DNA from: Flagellimonas sp. MMG031
GTDB taxonomy: Bacteria; Bacteroidota; Bacteroidia; Flavobacteriales; Flavobacteriaceae
Direction of reading: 5' to 3'
Length of the DNA stretch: 64,000 nt
Assembly (NCBI RefSeq): GCF_040112705.1
Contig: NZ_CP157804.1
Span: 2,846,001 to 2,910,000, forward strand
Position numbers and translations under genes: made by a program
Notes under the pieces: generated by a model
The model's database searches: none
Told to the model about the DNA's origin: nothing
What the model saw: only the letters and a program-made list of their open reading frames with translations
Part shown: positions 1 to 8,729 of the stretch, piece by piece
Layout: every line of letters starts with the position of its first letter
How positions within the stretch are numbered: position 1 is the stretch's first letter

Positions 1-191
1 TTGGTCATCGTCATGGCAAAGGCCTCTACATTTTTGTACTCTGACATGGACTCGTTCTTTGACCATAGCTTCAACAAAATTTCCTGAGTGGCGTCTTCTG
101 CTTCTTCCCGGGAAACCAACAGTCGCTTTGCGAGTCTGTACAGTTTATCCTGAAAAGGTAAAACCACATTTAAAAATTCTGTTTGTTTCAT
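1..191 (-). CDS. ECF RNA polymerase sigma factor, N-terminal part, cut by window edge
   Basis: Reading the minus strand from an ATG at 191 gives an open frame to the window edge, about 63 residues beginning MKQTEFLNVVLPFQDKLYRL. The stretch SREEAEDATQEILLKLW matches sigma-70 region 2.1-2.2 of extracytoplasmic-function sigma factors, in which a conserved acidic segment contacts the RNA polymerase clamp. Only the start of region 2 is present; region 4 lies outside the window, so the regulon and any anti-sigma partner are unknown. Plus-strand open frames here are shadows. The family call is firm, the subfamily is not. Confidence 0.8.
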   Translation of the reverse strand, partial: MKQTEFLNVVLPFQDKLYRLAKRLLVSREEAEDATQEILLKLWSKNESMSEYKNVEAFAMTMT

Positions 192-360
192 TTGGTTGTC
201 TTCGTTGTTTTTGTGTCTTTCTTATCGACCTACACTATCACGACGACACATATCGAAATTTGTTACAAAAAATTTGAAATATGCCTCCATAAGCCTATTT
301 TGCAGGGGAATATTGTAAAGTCGACTATGTAATTTTACTCAAATCAACCTTTACATCTGA

Positions 361-368
361 TACATTTG
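361..368 (+). promoter_or_regulatory. Candidate -7 element (TACATTTG) for the S41 peptidase gene
   Basis: TACATTTG fits the Bacteroidota -7 consensus TAnnTTTG and lies 37 bp before the ATG at 405. No clear TTG is seen at the usual distance upstream, so this is a tentative promoter. The 192-404 gap otherwise holds nothing recognisable. Confidence 0.35.
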
Positions 369-404
369 GAACAAAATTTGAGTAAATTCACTAAAAATTG
401 AATT

Positions 405-1898
405 ATGAAAAAGTGTTTCTTCCTGTTTTTGGGGCTATCCCTGTTTGTTTTATCCTGTAGTAACGATGATGATGGCATCCAAAACGGACCTACCCCGAAT
501 CCCAACCCAAGTGCCAATGTAATTGCACAAGATTTTATGTGGCAAGCCATGAACCTCTGGTATTTCTGGCAGGGCGATGTCGCCGACCTCGCCGACGACC
601 GATTTGCTACCGATGCAGAGTACACGGCTTTTTTGGAATCATATAATGATCCAGAAATCTTTTATTATACCATCTGTAACAATCATCGAGAAATAGTAGG
701 AACTCAAGCAGCAACTGATCGTTTCAGTTCTGAAAACGAAAACTACAAGGATTTGGTGAATAGTCTTTCCGGCATCTCCCAAAGTAACGGGGTGGAATTT
801 GGATTGGGGCTTATAGGCGACACCAATAATGTTTTTGGTTTTGTACAATATATTTGGCCCGATTCTGATGCATCTACCAAAAATATATCCCGTGGGGAGT
901 TCTTTACCCGTGTGGATGGAGTGCAATTGACGACAGGGAATTATATTGAATTGTTGTTTGGAGACAACAGCACCTACACCCTTGGGATGGCTACGGTTTC
1001 CAACGGTGTTATCTCCGATAGTGCCAAGGAGGTCACCTTGACCAAAATAGAAAACCAAGTGGAAGACCCTATCCTTGTGGCCAAAACCCTGGATGTGAAC
1101 GGAACCAAAGTGGCCTATTTGATGTACAATCGCTTTTTGAGCAGTTTTAATGAGGACTTAAACGATGCCTTTGCCACCTTTAAGGCAGAGGGTGCAACCG
1201 AACTTGTTTTGGACATGCGCTACAATCCAGGAGGCTCTGTGAACACTTCCCGCCTTTTGGCCAGTATGATTTATGGTACCAATACCAGTGATGTGTATAT
1301 TAAACAACAATGGAACGATAAGATACAAGCGCAGTTGTCGGAGGATTTCCTAACCGATTACTTTGCCAACTCCACAGGAAGCAGTCCAATTAACTCCTTG
1401 AATTTAAGTAGGGTTTTTGTCATTGCTACCGAGAGTTCGGCCTCGGCCAGCGAACTGGTCATGAACGGGCTTGCCCCCTATGTAGATGTAATTCACATTG
1501 GAGAAACCACTGCTGGTAAAATCGAGTTCTCAATCACATTGGTAGACGACCCGGGCAACTCCTTTGTTTACAACAGTGACCGTGAAGGTAATATCAATCC
1601 ACAAAACAGTTGGGGATTGCAGCCTTTGGTGGGAATAAATGTAAACGCAGCCGGAAATTCCGATTATATTGACGGTCTGGTTCCCGATATTGCCATCAGT
1701 GAAGATTTGACCGATCTTGGAACTTTGGGAGAAGTATCCGAGCCGTTGTTGGCGCGTGCGCTGGAAGAGATTGCCCCAGGTGTCACCAAAATTGACTTTA
1801 CAGTGGAAATGCCAGCAGATGCGTTTACCACTTCAAGGATCCATACACCTGTAAGGGACCATATGTATTTGGAAAAACCTTTGCAATTGAACAAATAA
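405..1898 (+). CDS. S41 family (C-terminal processing-like) peptidase, lipoprotein
   Basis: A 497-residue protein with a lipoprotein signal: hydrophobic residues 4-15, then LSCS with the lipidated Cys at 18, followed by an Asp/Asn/Pro-rich linker to about residue 37. The C-terminal half is an S41 peptidase core: LVLDMRYNPGGSV near 265-278 and ESSASASELV near 343, whose Ser is the expected nucleophile, with a candidate general-base Lys in TTAGK near 370. A PDZ-like region probably covers about 130-230. These proteins cleave exported proteins at the cell surface or in the periplasm; the substrate cannot be told. The ATG at 405 is the only start that gives an intact signal peptide. It is monocistronic and ends in a strong terminator. 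Confidence 0.88.
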   Translation: MKKCFFLFLGLSLFVLSCSNDDDGIQNGPTPNPNPSANVIAQDFMWQAMNLWYFWQGDVADLADDRFATDAEYTAFLESYNDPEIFYYTICNNHREIVGTQAATDRFSSENENYKDLVNSLSGISQSNGVEFGLGLIGDTNNVFGFVQYIWPDSDASTKNISRGEFFTRVDGVQLTTGNYIELLFGDNSTYTLGMATVSNGVISDSAKEVTLTKIENQVEDPILVAKTLDVNGTKVAYLMYNRFLSSFNEDLNDAFATFKAEGATELVLDMRYNPGGSVNTSRLLASMIYGTNTSDVYIKQQWNDKIQAQLSEDFLTDYFANSTGSSPINSLNLSRVFVIATESSASASELVMNGLAPYVDVIHIGETTAGKIEFSITLVDDPGNSFVYNSDREGNINPQNSWGLQPLVGINVNAAGNSDYIDGLVPDIAISEDLTDLGTLGEVSEPLLARALEEIAPGVTKIDFTVEMPADAFTTSRIHTPVRDHMYLEKPLQLNK

Positions 1899-1930
1899 AA
1901 AAAGCGGCCAGATGGCCGCTTTTCTTTTTT
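1897..1930. terminator. Bidirectional intrinsic terminator
   Basis: An A-tract, the stem AGCGGCC / GGCCGCT with a short loop, then a T-tract. It sits exactly between the convergent S41 peptidase and TonB receptor genes and can serve both. Confidence 0.85.
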
Positions 1931-3792
1931 TAAAGATTGAGGCTAAAGCCCAATCTAAAGTTGCGTCCCCTTGTGGTAAATCCAAGCAATTCCCTATAAT
2001 CCTCGTTCAATAAATTATCCGCATTCAGGAATACGTTCAATTTATTTTTGATCAACTCATGCCGAATGGCAAAGTTCAGAAGGGAAAATGGTTCCAAGGC
2101 GATATCCGAAAAGGTATTAAAATCGGTGTCAAAACGTTCGCCGGTATAAGCATAGTCCAATGATGCGTTGGTACTTTCCGAGAACTCGTACCAAAGCGAT
2201 AGGTTCGCCTTGTGTTTGGGAATACGGATGGCATTGTCCCCTTTTCGCTCCGTAAAGGTGTAATTGGCATTGACCCGAAAATCGCTCCATGGCAACCAAG
2301 AGGCCTCTACCTCTACCCCATTGGCATCGATTTCATCCGCTACATTGATGTTCGTAAAATTAGAATCGAAACCAATCGCGTTGGTTTCATTCCTATCAAA
2401 ATAAAGGGTGCTGATCCTAAAAGTGTTATCCACTTTCAACTCCACGCCCCCTTCAATGGTGGTGTTTTCTTCGGGTTCCAAATCAGGATTTCCCCCAAAG
2501 GCACCGAACAATTGGGTCAAATTAGGTGTGATGTAAGAGGTGGCATAGGAGCCCAATAGTTTCACATATCCCTTTTCAGTATCAAAAACAAAAGAAGGAT
2601 TTACGTTGTACACAAAGTGGTTCCCGTATTCCGAATGATTGTTCAGTCTCGCCCCTGCATTCAAATTAAGACCAAAATCAGAAACATAGACCACATTGGT
2701 ATAAGGATCCACAATGGTGAAATCAACTTCCTCCGTGAAGACAGCCTCGTCTTTGATGTAGTTTACCCCCAAAATGGTATGAAATTGCTTCCCTAACACA
2801 TATTTATGGTACAAGTCGAACACCCAGTTATTCCCCTCCGTAATGCTCTCACCAAAGGTGTCGTTGGCCTCGGACTCATAATCCGAATACGCCGCATTCA
2901 AATGTACCGAACCTTTGCCATAGGTATATTCCGAGGATAGCCCTACCCTTTGTTGTTCGTTCTCGCCCAAATTTGGGGCATCCATCATGCTGGCATCATA
3001 TTCATTTTTGAACTTGGTCTGGTTTCCGTATACCTGAAGCTCAAATTGTTCTGAAAACCGATACCCCAACCGCACGTTGGTGCTGAAGTGGGAAAAAATG
3101 TCCTCTTCGTTCTGTGGTGTGACTGCTGCCGACATTCCACTTCTGTATCGATTGGAAAAATCGACCCCGTAATTCAACTTGCCCAACGTACCGTTTACGT
3201 TGGCCGAATTTTGGATGCTTCCCAAGTCGTAACTCTGGTCATCAGCAGTTTGATTGGTTCCGACACTGGTCTCAAAAGCACCAGCGACCTCTTTCTCGGA
3301 ACTTTTCTTTGTTGTGATGTTGATCACGGCGGTTGCGGCGTTGGTACCATAAAGCGTGCTGGCCGCCCCTTTAATAATTTCGATGGACTTAATAGTGTTG
3401 GGAGAAAGCAAGCGAAGGTCGTACTCTGCCGAAAAGGTGGATGGGTCCGATACCCGAACCCCATCGATCACGATCAGCACTTGGCGACCCCGTCCACCAC
3501 GGGCAAACGTCCCCAGCACGGCGCCATCCCTACCGCGGCTTCCCGCAATTTCGATACCGCTTTTGGTGTTGATGATTTCGGCAACGGTCCTACCTTGGTT
3601 CCGTTGCAGTTCCTCTGCGGTAATCTTGATCACCGTTTTACCGGAGTTTTCTCGTTTCAGCTCAAATTTTGAATCGCTGACAACAACCTCGTCCAGTTGC
3701 TGCAGTTTAAGTGAATCTTGCGGTACATTTTGCGCAAAGACCCCCTTACCCGCCAATAAGGCGGTAATCAACCATAAATGATTTTTTTTCAT
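1930..3792 (-). CDS. btuB: BtuB-like TonB-dependent outer membrane receptor (cobalamin uptake)
   Basis: A 620-residue protein with a Sec signal peptide ending near AFAQ-type VFAQ (residues 18-21). A short linker carries LDEVVVSDSK, a TonB-box-like segment. The plug domain (about 45-155) includes RGGRGRQVLIVIDGVRV and IKGAASTLYGTNAA, and the rest is a 22-strand-type barrel ending NFRLGFSLNL with the terminal aromatic/hydrophobic pattern of outer membrane proteins. The length is that of the compact BtuB class, not the long SusC class. Identity as a cobalamin receptor rests mainly on context: a cobalamin riboswitch in its leader and a divergent BtuFCD-like importer. The exact corrinoid is unknown. 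Confidence 0.9.
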   Translation of the reverse strand: MKKNHLWLITALLAGKGVFAQNVPQDSLKLQQLDEVVVSDSKFELKRENSGKTVIKITAEELQRNQGRTVAEIINTKSGIEIAGSRGRDGAVLGTFARGGRGRQVLIVIDGVRVSDPSTFSAEYDLRLLSPNTIKSIEIIKGAASTLYGTNAATAVINITTKKSSEKEVAGAFETSVGTNQTADDQSYDLGSIQNSANVNGTLGKLNYGVDFSNRYRSGMSAAVTPQNEEDIFSHFSTNVRLGYRFSEQFELQVYGNQTKFKNEYDASMMDAPNLGENEQQRVGLSSEYTYGKGSVHLNAAYSDYESEANDTFGESITEGNNWVFDLYHKYVLGKQFHTILGVNYIKDEAVFTEEVDFTIVDPYTNVVYVSDFGLNLNAGARLNNHSEYGNHFVYNVNPSFVFDTEKGYVKLLGSYATSYITPNLTQLFGAFGGNPDLEPEENTTIEGGVELKVDNTFRISTLYFDRNETNAIGFDSNFTNINVADEIDANGVEVEASWLPWSDFRVNANYTFTERKGDNAIRIPKHKANLSLWYEFSESTNASLDYAYTGERFDTDFNTFSDIALEPFSLLNFAIRHELIKNKLNVFLNADNLLNEDYRELLGFTTRGRNFRLGFSLNL

Positions 3793-3869
3793 TTCGTTTA
3801 ATTGAATAAACGGGAGAATAGTATGTGATGCATACGTAAACTTTTATCCCGAAAGTTTAACATTGTTTG

Positions 3870-4080
3870 TTTGAATCTGGCAGGTCTCCTGGCTTGCGTA
3901 TTGTCGTCTACCTTCCCACCCGGTCGGGCAGTGGTTTTAAAGTTGAGACAATCACCTACTACGTACTGATGCTCAAAAACATCAGTGCCGATTCGGCACA
4001 GCTTACAGTTGCGGGAACAGCTCCGGTTTTGCACCGGATTCCCTTTTAATCCCACGGAAACATCCGTGCGAACCAAAATT
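3870..4080 (-). promoter_or_regulatory. Cobalamin (AdoCbl-type) riboswitch controlling btuB
   Basis: On the minus strand the leader contains the cobalamin riboswitch landmarks in order: GGGAATCCGGTGCAAAACCG, then CCCGCAACTGTAAGC, the paired GCCCGACCGGGTGGGAAGG region, and the B12 box AGCCAGGAGACCTGCC (at 3879-3894 on the plus strand). The element ends about 75 bp before the btuB ATG at 3792, leaving room for an expression platform. In this family, bound cobalamin represses the downstream uptake gene by termination or by masking translation initiation. It points only at btuB; the importer on the other side has no copy. Confidence 0.96.
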
Positions 4081-4086
4081 CAAGCC

Positions 4087-4094
4087 CAAAGCTA
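4087..4094 (-). promoter_or_regulatory. Candidate -7 element for the btuB riboswitch transcript
   Basis: Read on the minus strand this is TAGCTTTG, a match to TAnnTTTG. A TTG lies upstream at 4119-4121 with 24 bp spacing, slightly long. Transcription would start close to the beginning of the riboswitch. Confidence 0.5.
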
Positions 4095-4135
4095 GTCATT
4101 CCGTTTAATCTTTTTCTGCAAAACTTAAATAATCT

Positions 4136-4143
4136 TACTTTTG
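4136..4143 (+). promoter_or_regulatory. Candidate -7 element for the btuFCD-like operon
   Basis: TACTTTTG matches TAnnTTTG and lies only 4 bp before the ATG at 4148. If used, it would give a leaderless or nearly leaderless mRNA. No clear -33 TTG is visible. Confidence 0.45.
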
Positions 4144-4147
4144 ACCC

Positions 4148-5299
4148 ATGGCAAAAAAGCAATGGTCAATTCCAATCCTAGGATTTGTTTTGTTTGTGTT
4201 GATGGGCTGCAAACAGGAAAAAAAAGCAGAGCTCCATCACAATGAAACAGTACCATCGTCCATAAGCTACGCCAAAGGTTTTACCGTTATAAAAGAGGGG
4301 GACATCACCCTTATTGAAGTTACCGCTGCATGGCCTGGGGCAAAAAGTTTCACCTATGCTTTGGTCCCGAAGCAAAAACTTGCCAGTATGACCTTCCCTC
4401 GTGATGCCTACGATGCTATTATTGGGACGCCTGTTGAAAACATAGTACTTACTTCCACCACGCATATGGAACCCATCATACAGCTTGGGGAGCTAAACGC
4501 TGTTGTGGGCTTTCCGAACACCGATTATATCTCGTCCCCAGCGGCAAGGGAGCGCATTGCCCAGGGAGCCATCAAGGATTTGGGAATGAACGACAGGCTG
4601 AATACCGAGATGGTGCTCGAACTGAATCCCGAACTCATTGTTGGTTTCAGCATCAATGAGGATAACAATGCTTACGACATCATGCGACGGGCAGGCATTC
4701 CAGTGGTGTATAATGGGGATTGGGTGGAGCAAAGTCCGTTGGGCAAAGCCGAATGGGTGAAGTTTTTTGCGCCCTTCTTTCAAAAGGAAACCTTGGGAGA
4801 TAGCATTTTTTCAGAAATTGAAGCTTCCTACCGTAATGCTAAGGAACTTGCACAAAAAGCGACCTCAAAACCCACAGTGTTAACAGGTGGATTATACAAA
4901 GATGTGTGGTACGTAGCAGGTGGAAAAAGTTGGATGGCCCAATTTCTGGAGGATGCGAACGCCGATTATTTGTGGGCCAACACTGCTGAAACAGGAAGCA
5001 TCGGTCTGAGCTTGGAAACCGTATTGGCCAAAGCACAAAAGGCAGAGTTCTGGTTCAATCCCTCGGCACAGATTACCTACGATGAATTGGCCCAAGCCAA
5101 CACCCATCATATGGAGTTTGACGCCTTTAAAAACAAAAAGGTCTATTCCAACGCCATTGAAAAAGGAGAAAAGGGCGGACTCATCTTCTACGAAACCGCT
5201 CCGCAACACCCGGATATCGTGCTCAAAGACCTCATCAAAATATTGCATCCAGCGTTATTGCCGGAGCATCAACTCCAATTCATCAAACCCTTGCCCTAA
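4148..5299 (+). CDS. btuF: BtuF-like ABC transporter substrate-binding lipoprotein
   Basis: A 383-residue protein with a hydrophobic signal and lipobox LMGC (Cys near residue 21). The body has the two-lobed helical-backbone binding protein pattern: STTHMEPIIQLGELNAVVGF near 100, then VLELNPELIVGF near 155 and IPVVYNGDW near 190. This class binds cobalamin, haem or Fe-siderophores and delivers them to a FecCD-type permease. The neighbouring riboswitch-controlled btuB favours a corrinoid. It is first in a tight three-gene operon, its TAA being directly followed by the permease ATG. Confidence 0.85.
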   Translation: MAKKQWSIPILGFVLFVLMGCKQEKKAELHHNETVPSSISYAKGFTVIKEGDITLIEVTAAWPGAKSFTYALVPKQKLASMTFPRDAYDAIIGTPVENIVLTSTTHMEPIIQLGELNAVVGFPNTDYISSPAARERIAQGAIKDLGMNDRLNTEMVLELNPELIVGFSINEDNNAYDIMRRAGIPVVYNGDWVEQSPLGKAEWVKFFAPFFQKETLGDSIFSEIEASYRNAKELAQKATSKPTVLTGGLYKDVWYVAGGKSWMAQFLEDANADYLWANTAETGSIGLSLETVLAKAQKAEFWFNPSAQITYDELAQANTHHMEFDAFKNKKVYSNAIEKGEKGGLIFYETAPQHPDIVLKDLIKILHPALLPEHQLQFIKPLP

Positions 5300-6331
5300 A
5301 TGCTAGCCGCGCGGACATATCGGATTTCCTTCGTGCTTTTAGCATTAGCACTCCTATGCGCTCTACTATTGAACATTAGTTCGGGGTCAGTAAGCATTCC
5401 GTTTTTCGATGTAGTTTCGCTTTTGTGGGGAAAAACACCCGATATTGTTTCTTGGGAGTACATCGTTTGGGAGTATCGGGTACCCAAGGCCTTTACCTCC
5501 ATCTTGGTCGGTGCAGGTCTTTCGTTGAGTGGGCTTTTGATGCAGACCCTGTTCAGAAATCCGTTGGCTGGCCCATTTGTCTTGGGCATTAGTTCAGGGG
5601 CCAGTTTGGGTGCAGCTTTATTGTTGATGGGCGCTTCCCTGCTGGCAGGCTACACCGCATTTGGATTTTTGGGCGATGTTTCCTTGGCCGTTGCAGCCAG
5701 TGTTGGCAGCTTTTTGGTGCTTTTGGTGGTCATGATTGTTGCACAGCGCGTAAAGGACACCATGGCCTTATTGATTATAGGACTGATGTTCGGAAGCATT
5801 ACCTCGGCCATTGTAAGCGTATTGGCCTATTTTTCAAGCGCTGAAAACTTGCAACGCTTCATATTTTGGTCGTTTGGGAGTGTGGGAAATTTGTCCATGA
5901 ATCAGTTGTTGCTGTTAGGGGGCATTGTACTTTTAGGTGTTATGTTGAGCATCACCTCCATAAAATCGTTGAATGCCTTTCTCTTGGGCGAGCATTATGC
6001 ACAAAGTCTGGGCGTATCACTCAACAAATCCCGATTGATCATCATCATTGCCACGGGAGTATTGGCAGGTGGTATTACGGCCTTTGCCGGACCCATTGCT
6101 TTTGTGGGCTTGGCCGTGCCGCATCTTACCCGTCAAATCTTTGATACCATGGAACACAAAGTTTTGATTCCTGCCGTAATGCTGTATGGTGCCATTTTGA
6201 TGTTGTTGTGCGATACCTTGGCACAATTGCCCAATTCCGCCAGTGTTTTGCCCATAAATGCCATTACTTCCTTGGTCGGGGCGCCAGTAGTGATTTGGCT
6301 TTTGGTGCGTAAGCGTAAAATGATGTTCTGA
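5300..6331 (+). CDS. btuC: FecCD/BtuC-type ABC transporter permease
   Basis: A 343-residue inner membrane protein with about ten hydrophobic helices, the usual size and topology for FecCD permeases. Diagnostic segments are GAGLSLSGLLMQTLFRNPLA near 71-90 and LAGPFVLGISSGASLGAALL just after, and GPIAFVGLAVPHLTRQ near 262, which includes the coupling region that contacts the ATPase. Its ATG abuts the btuF stop and its TGA overlaps the next ATG by one base, so translation is probably coupled. It would move cobalamin (inferred) across the inner membrane with BtuF and BtuD. Confidence 0.9.
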   Translation: MLAARTYRISFVLLALALLCALLLNISSGSVSIPFFDVVSLLWGKTPDIVSWEYIVWEYRVPKAFTSILVGAGLSLSGLLMQTLFRNPLAGPFVLGISSGASLGAALLLMGASLLAGYTAFGFLGDVSLAVAASVGSFLVLLVVMIVAQRVKDTMALLIIGLMFGSITSAIVSVLAYFSSAENLQRFIFWSFGSVGNLSMNQLLLLGGIVLLGVMLSITSIKSLNAFLLGEHYAQSLGVSLNKSRLIIIIATGVLAGGITAFAGPIAFVGLAVPHLTRQIFDTMEHKVLIPAVMLYGAILMLLCDTLAQLPNSASVLPINAITSLVGAPVVIWLLVRKRKMMF

Positions 6332-7110
6332 TGGTAAAAACGGAGAAAAACATACTGTCCATTACCAACCTGTCCATTGGCTACGGGAACAAAAGTGTGG
6401 CCAACAACATCAATTTTGATTTGGAAGCCGGAATGCTATGCGGTGTTGTGGGTGTTAATGGCATCGGGAAATCTACTTTGTTACGTACTTTGGGTGGGTT
6501 TCAACCCAAACTTGGTGGCGGCATCTACTTGAATGGTCAACCGTTGGAAAAATTAGGCTCCACCGCCCTATCCAAGACACTAAGCGTGGTACTGACGGAA
6601 CCACCCGCTTCCAAAAACCTTACCGTACAGGAATTGATCGCTTTGGGAAGACAACCCTACACCAACTGGTTGGGCACCTTGACAAAAACCGACAAACAAC
6701 AGATAGAAGCGAGTTTGGAAGCCTTTTTGTTGAACGATCTCAGGGGCAATAAATGCCATGAACTCAGTGATGGCCAACTACAACGAGTATTGGTAGCAAG
6801 GGCCATGGCACAGGATACCGCTATGATTTTGTTGGATGAGCCCACTACGCATTTGGATCTATATCACAAGGTACAGATCTTAAAAATGCTGCAACAATTG
6901 GCGCACGAGCGTCAAAAAACCATTTTATTTACCACACACGAAATTGAACTGGCAATACAGTTATGTGACCGAATCCTGATACTGGATGGTAAGGAGCATC
7001 CCTTCGGAGACCCTTGCGAACTTATTGAGCAAAAACACTTTGATAGTCTGTTTCCTTCGGAAATGGTACAGTTTGATGCTAAAACGGGTTCGTTTAAGGT
7101 TTCAAAATAG
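6331..7110 (+). CDS. btuD: BtuD/FepC-type ABC transporter ATP-binding protein
   Basis: A 259-residue ATPase with Walker A GVNGIGKST (41-49), a signature close to 145 in the variant form LSDGQLQRV (Asp in place of the usual second Gly), Walker B MILLDEP near 165-171, and the switch His in FTTHE. It is the energy subunit of the importer encoded by the two preceding genes. The start overlaps the permease stop (TGATG). The operon ends here, followed by a palindromic repeat element. Confidence 0.92.
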   Translation: MVKTEKNILSITNLSIGYGNKSVANNINFDLEAGMLCGVVGVNGIGKSTLLRTLGGFQPKLGGGIYLNGQPLEKLGSTALSKTLSVVLTEPPASKNLTVQELIALGRQPYTNWLGTLTKTDKQQIEASLEAFLLNDLRGNKCHELSDGQLQRVLVARAMAQDTAMILLDEPTTHLDLYHKVQILKMLQQLAHERQKTILFTTHEIELAIQLCDRILILDGKEHPFGDPCELIEQKHFDSLFPSEMVQFDAKTGSFKVSK

Positions 7111-7155
7111 AGACTGACGATAGTTGCGTACAGAAAGTTACTTTAATCAAAGAAC

Positions 7156-7282
7156 TGTCAATTCGAGTGAAATTCCAAAGGAATTTTGTATCGAGAATTA
7201 GTTTTTGGATTTGAAATTTTAGTTCTCGACCTGCCTGCCGGCAGGCAGGTACATTTTTTTCCAAAAAACACTCGAACTGACA
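7156..7282. repeat. Nested palindromic repeat element, copy A
   Basis: The outer arms TGTCAATTCGAGTG (7156-7169) and CACTCGAACTGACA (7269-7282) are inverted repeats matching at 13 of 14 positions. Inside, TCGAGAA (7191-7197) pairs with TTCTCGA (7223-7229). A perfect 22-bp palindrome at 7229-7250 is centred on TGCCGGCA. The arms match a second copy at 63775-63883. It looks like a short non-autonomous palindromic element (REP- or MITE-like); no transposase is linked. Confidence 0.75.
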
Positions 7283-7372
7283 AATTTCAATATTCATTTT
7301 ATGGATTTCTGCTTTCGCAGAATGACATATTATCTTTGTAATCTGTTATCTTTATCGTTCATAAAATTTTTC

Positions 7373-8710
7373 ATGAGCACAGAATTGATCTATGTAATCG
7401 TTGGCCTTATTGCTTTGGCAATTGGGTTGTTTGCAGGCATGTACATTCAAAAACTGAAGACCAAATCCACCGAAAGTGTGTGGGGGGAACGGGAACAGCA
7501 ATTGAATGCAACCATCAAATCCCTAAACGATAAATTACTGCAGCGTGATGAGGAACAGAAGCAGTTACAGCGGGAAAAAGAGCAGCAGAGCAATCAGATT
7601 GTCCGTTATCAGGCGGATTTGGAAAATCTACAGCTAAAAAACAAGGAACAAAAGGAGGAAGTAGAAAAGCTCCAAGAGAAATTCACCAAGGAGTTTGAAA
7701 ATCTGGCCAACAAGATTCTCGACGAGAAGAGCGAAAAGTTCACCAAGAGCAACAAGGAAAATATTGAAAACATCCTCACCCCTCTGAACAAAAAAATTAA
7801 AGAGTTTGAGGAAAAAGTCGAAAAATCGCAAAAGGAGAACATCAGCATCAACTCTTCCCTTAAACAGCAGTTGGAAAGTTTGCAACAACAAAATCTGAAG
7901 ATTACCCAAGAAGCCGAAAATCTGACCAAAGCCTTGAAAGGCGATAGCAAAATGCAAGGGAACTGGGGCGAATTGGTCTTGGAACGCGTTCTGGAAAAAT
8001 CTGGATTGGAAAAGGATCGTGAATACAGCGTTCAGCAAAGCTTCCAACGAGAGGACGGCACTCGGGTAATGCCCGACGTTATTATCCACCTACCCGATGG
8101 CAAAAAAATGGTAGTGGATTCCAAGGTCTCGTTAACGGATTACGAGCGATACACCAACGCGGAAGAAGAAGATCGACCCAAATACTTGAAAGACCATATC
8201 AACTCTTTGAGAAGGCACGTGGAACAACTCTCCTCCAAAAAGTATGAAGACCTTTACGAAATGGAGAGCCCCGATTTTGTGTTGATGTTCGTGCCCATAG
8301 AACCTGCTTTCGCCATTGCCATCAACGAAGACAACTCCCTGTACAACAAAGCGTTTGAACAAAATATTGTTATCGTTACCCCATCAACCTTATTGGCTAC
8401 GTTGCGAACGATAGATTCGATGTGGAGCAATGAAAAGCAACAACGCAATGCCATTGAGATTGCACGACAAGCAGGTGCACTTTACGATAAATTTGAAGGG
8501 TTTGTAAGCGATTTGACCAAAGTCGGGAAGAAGATGGATGAGGCGAAAAGTGAATATCGTGGTGCCATGAACAAATTGGTTGAGGGACGCGGCAATATCG
8601 TGACTACCATAGAAAAGTTGAAAAAAATGGGGGCCAAGGCCAAAAAATCCCTTCCCGAACCTATTTTAAAAAGGGCCCATGATGACGATTTTGAAGAGTT
8701 AGATCAATAA
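7373..8710 (+). CDS. rmuC: RmuC family DNA recombination protein
   Basis: The start is placed at the ATG at 7373, giving MSTELIYVIVGLIALAIGLF. The frame is open further upstream to 7301, but that part overlaps repeat-like sequence. The 445-residue product has one N-terminal membrane helix (about 5-24), a long charged coiled coil (about 25-190, rich in KEEVEKLQ-type heptads), then the RmuC domain: QGNWGELVLERVLEKSGL near 202, MPDVIIHLPDGKKMVVDSKVS near 232-252, then FVPIEPAFAIA. RmuC is a predicted PD-(D/E)XK-fold nuclease linked to limiting inversions and other recombination at repeats in E. coli. Confidence 0.93.
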   Translation: MSTELIYVIVGLIALAIGLFAGMYIQKLKTKSTESVWGEREQQLNATIKSLNDKLLQRDEEQKQLQREKEQQSNQIVRYQADLENLQLKNKEQKEEVEKLQEKFTKEFENLANKILDEKSEKFTKSNKENIENILTPLNKKIKEFEEKVEKSQKENISINSSLKQQLESLQQQNLKITQEAENLTKALKGDSKMQGNWGELVLERVLEKSGLEKDREYSVQQSFQREDGTRVMPDVIIHLPDGKKMVVDSKVSLTDYERYTNAEEEDRPKYLKDHINSLRRHVEQLSSKKYEDLYEMESPDFVLMFVPIEPAFAIAINEDNSLYNKAFEQNIVIVTPSTLLATLRTIDSMWSNEKQQRNAIEIARQAGALYDKFEGFVSDLTKVGKKMDEAKSEYRGAMNKLVEGRGNIVTTIEKLKKMGAKAKKSLPEPILKRAHDDDFEELDQ

Positions 8711-8729
8711 AACACCATAAACACTGACC

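Noticed and set aside
59..277. 72-residue plus-strand open frame
   Set aside because: It lies antisense to the truncated ECF sigma factor gene and has no recognisable domain.
7301..7372. Upstream extension of the RmuC open frame
   Set aside because: The extra 24 residues overlap repeat-like sequence (ATTTCTGCTTTCGCAGAATG) and push the membrane helix away from the N-terminus.
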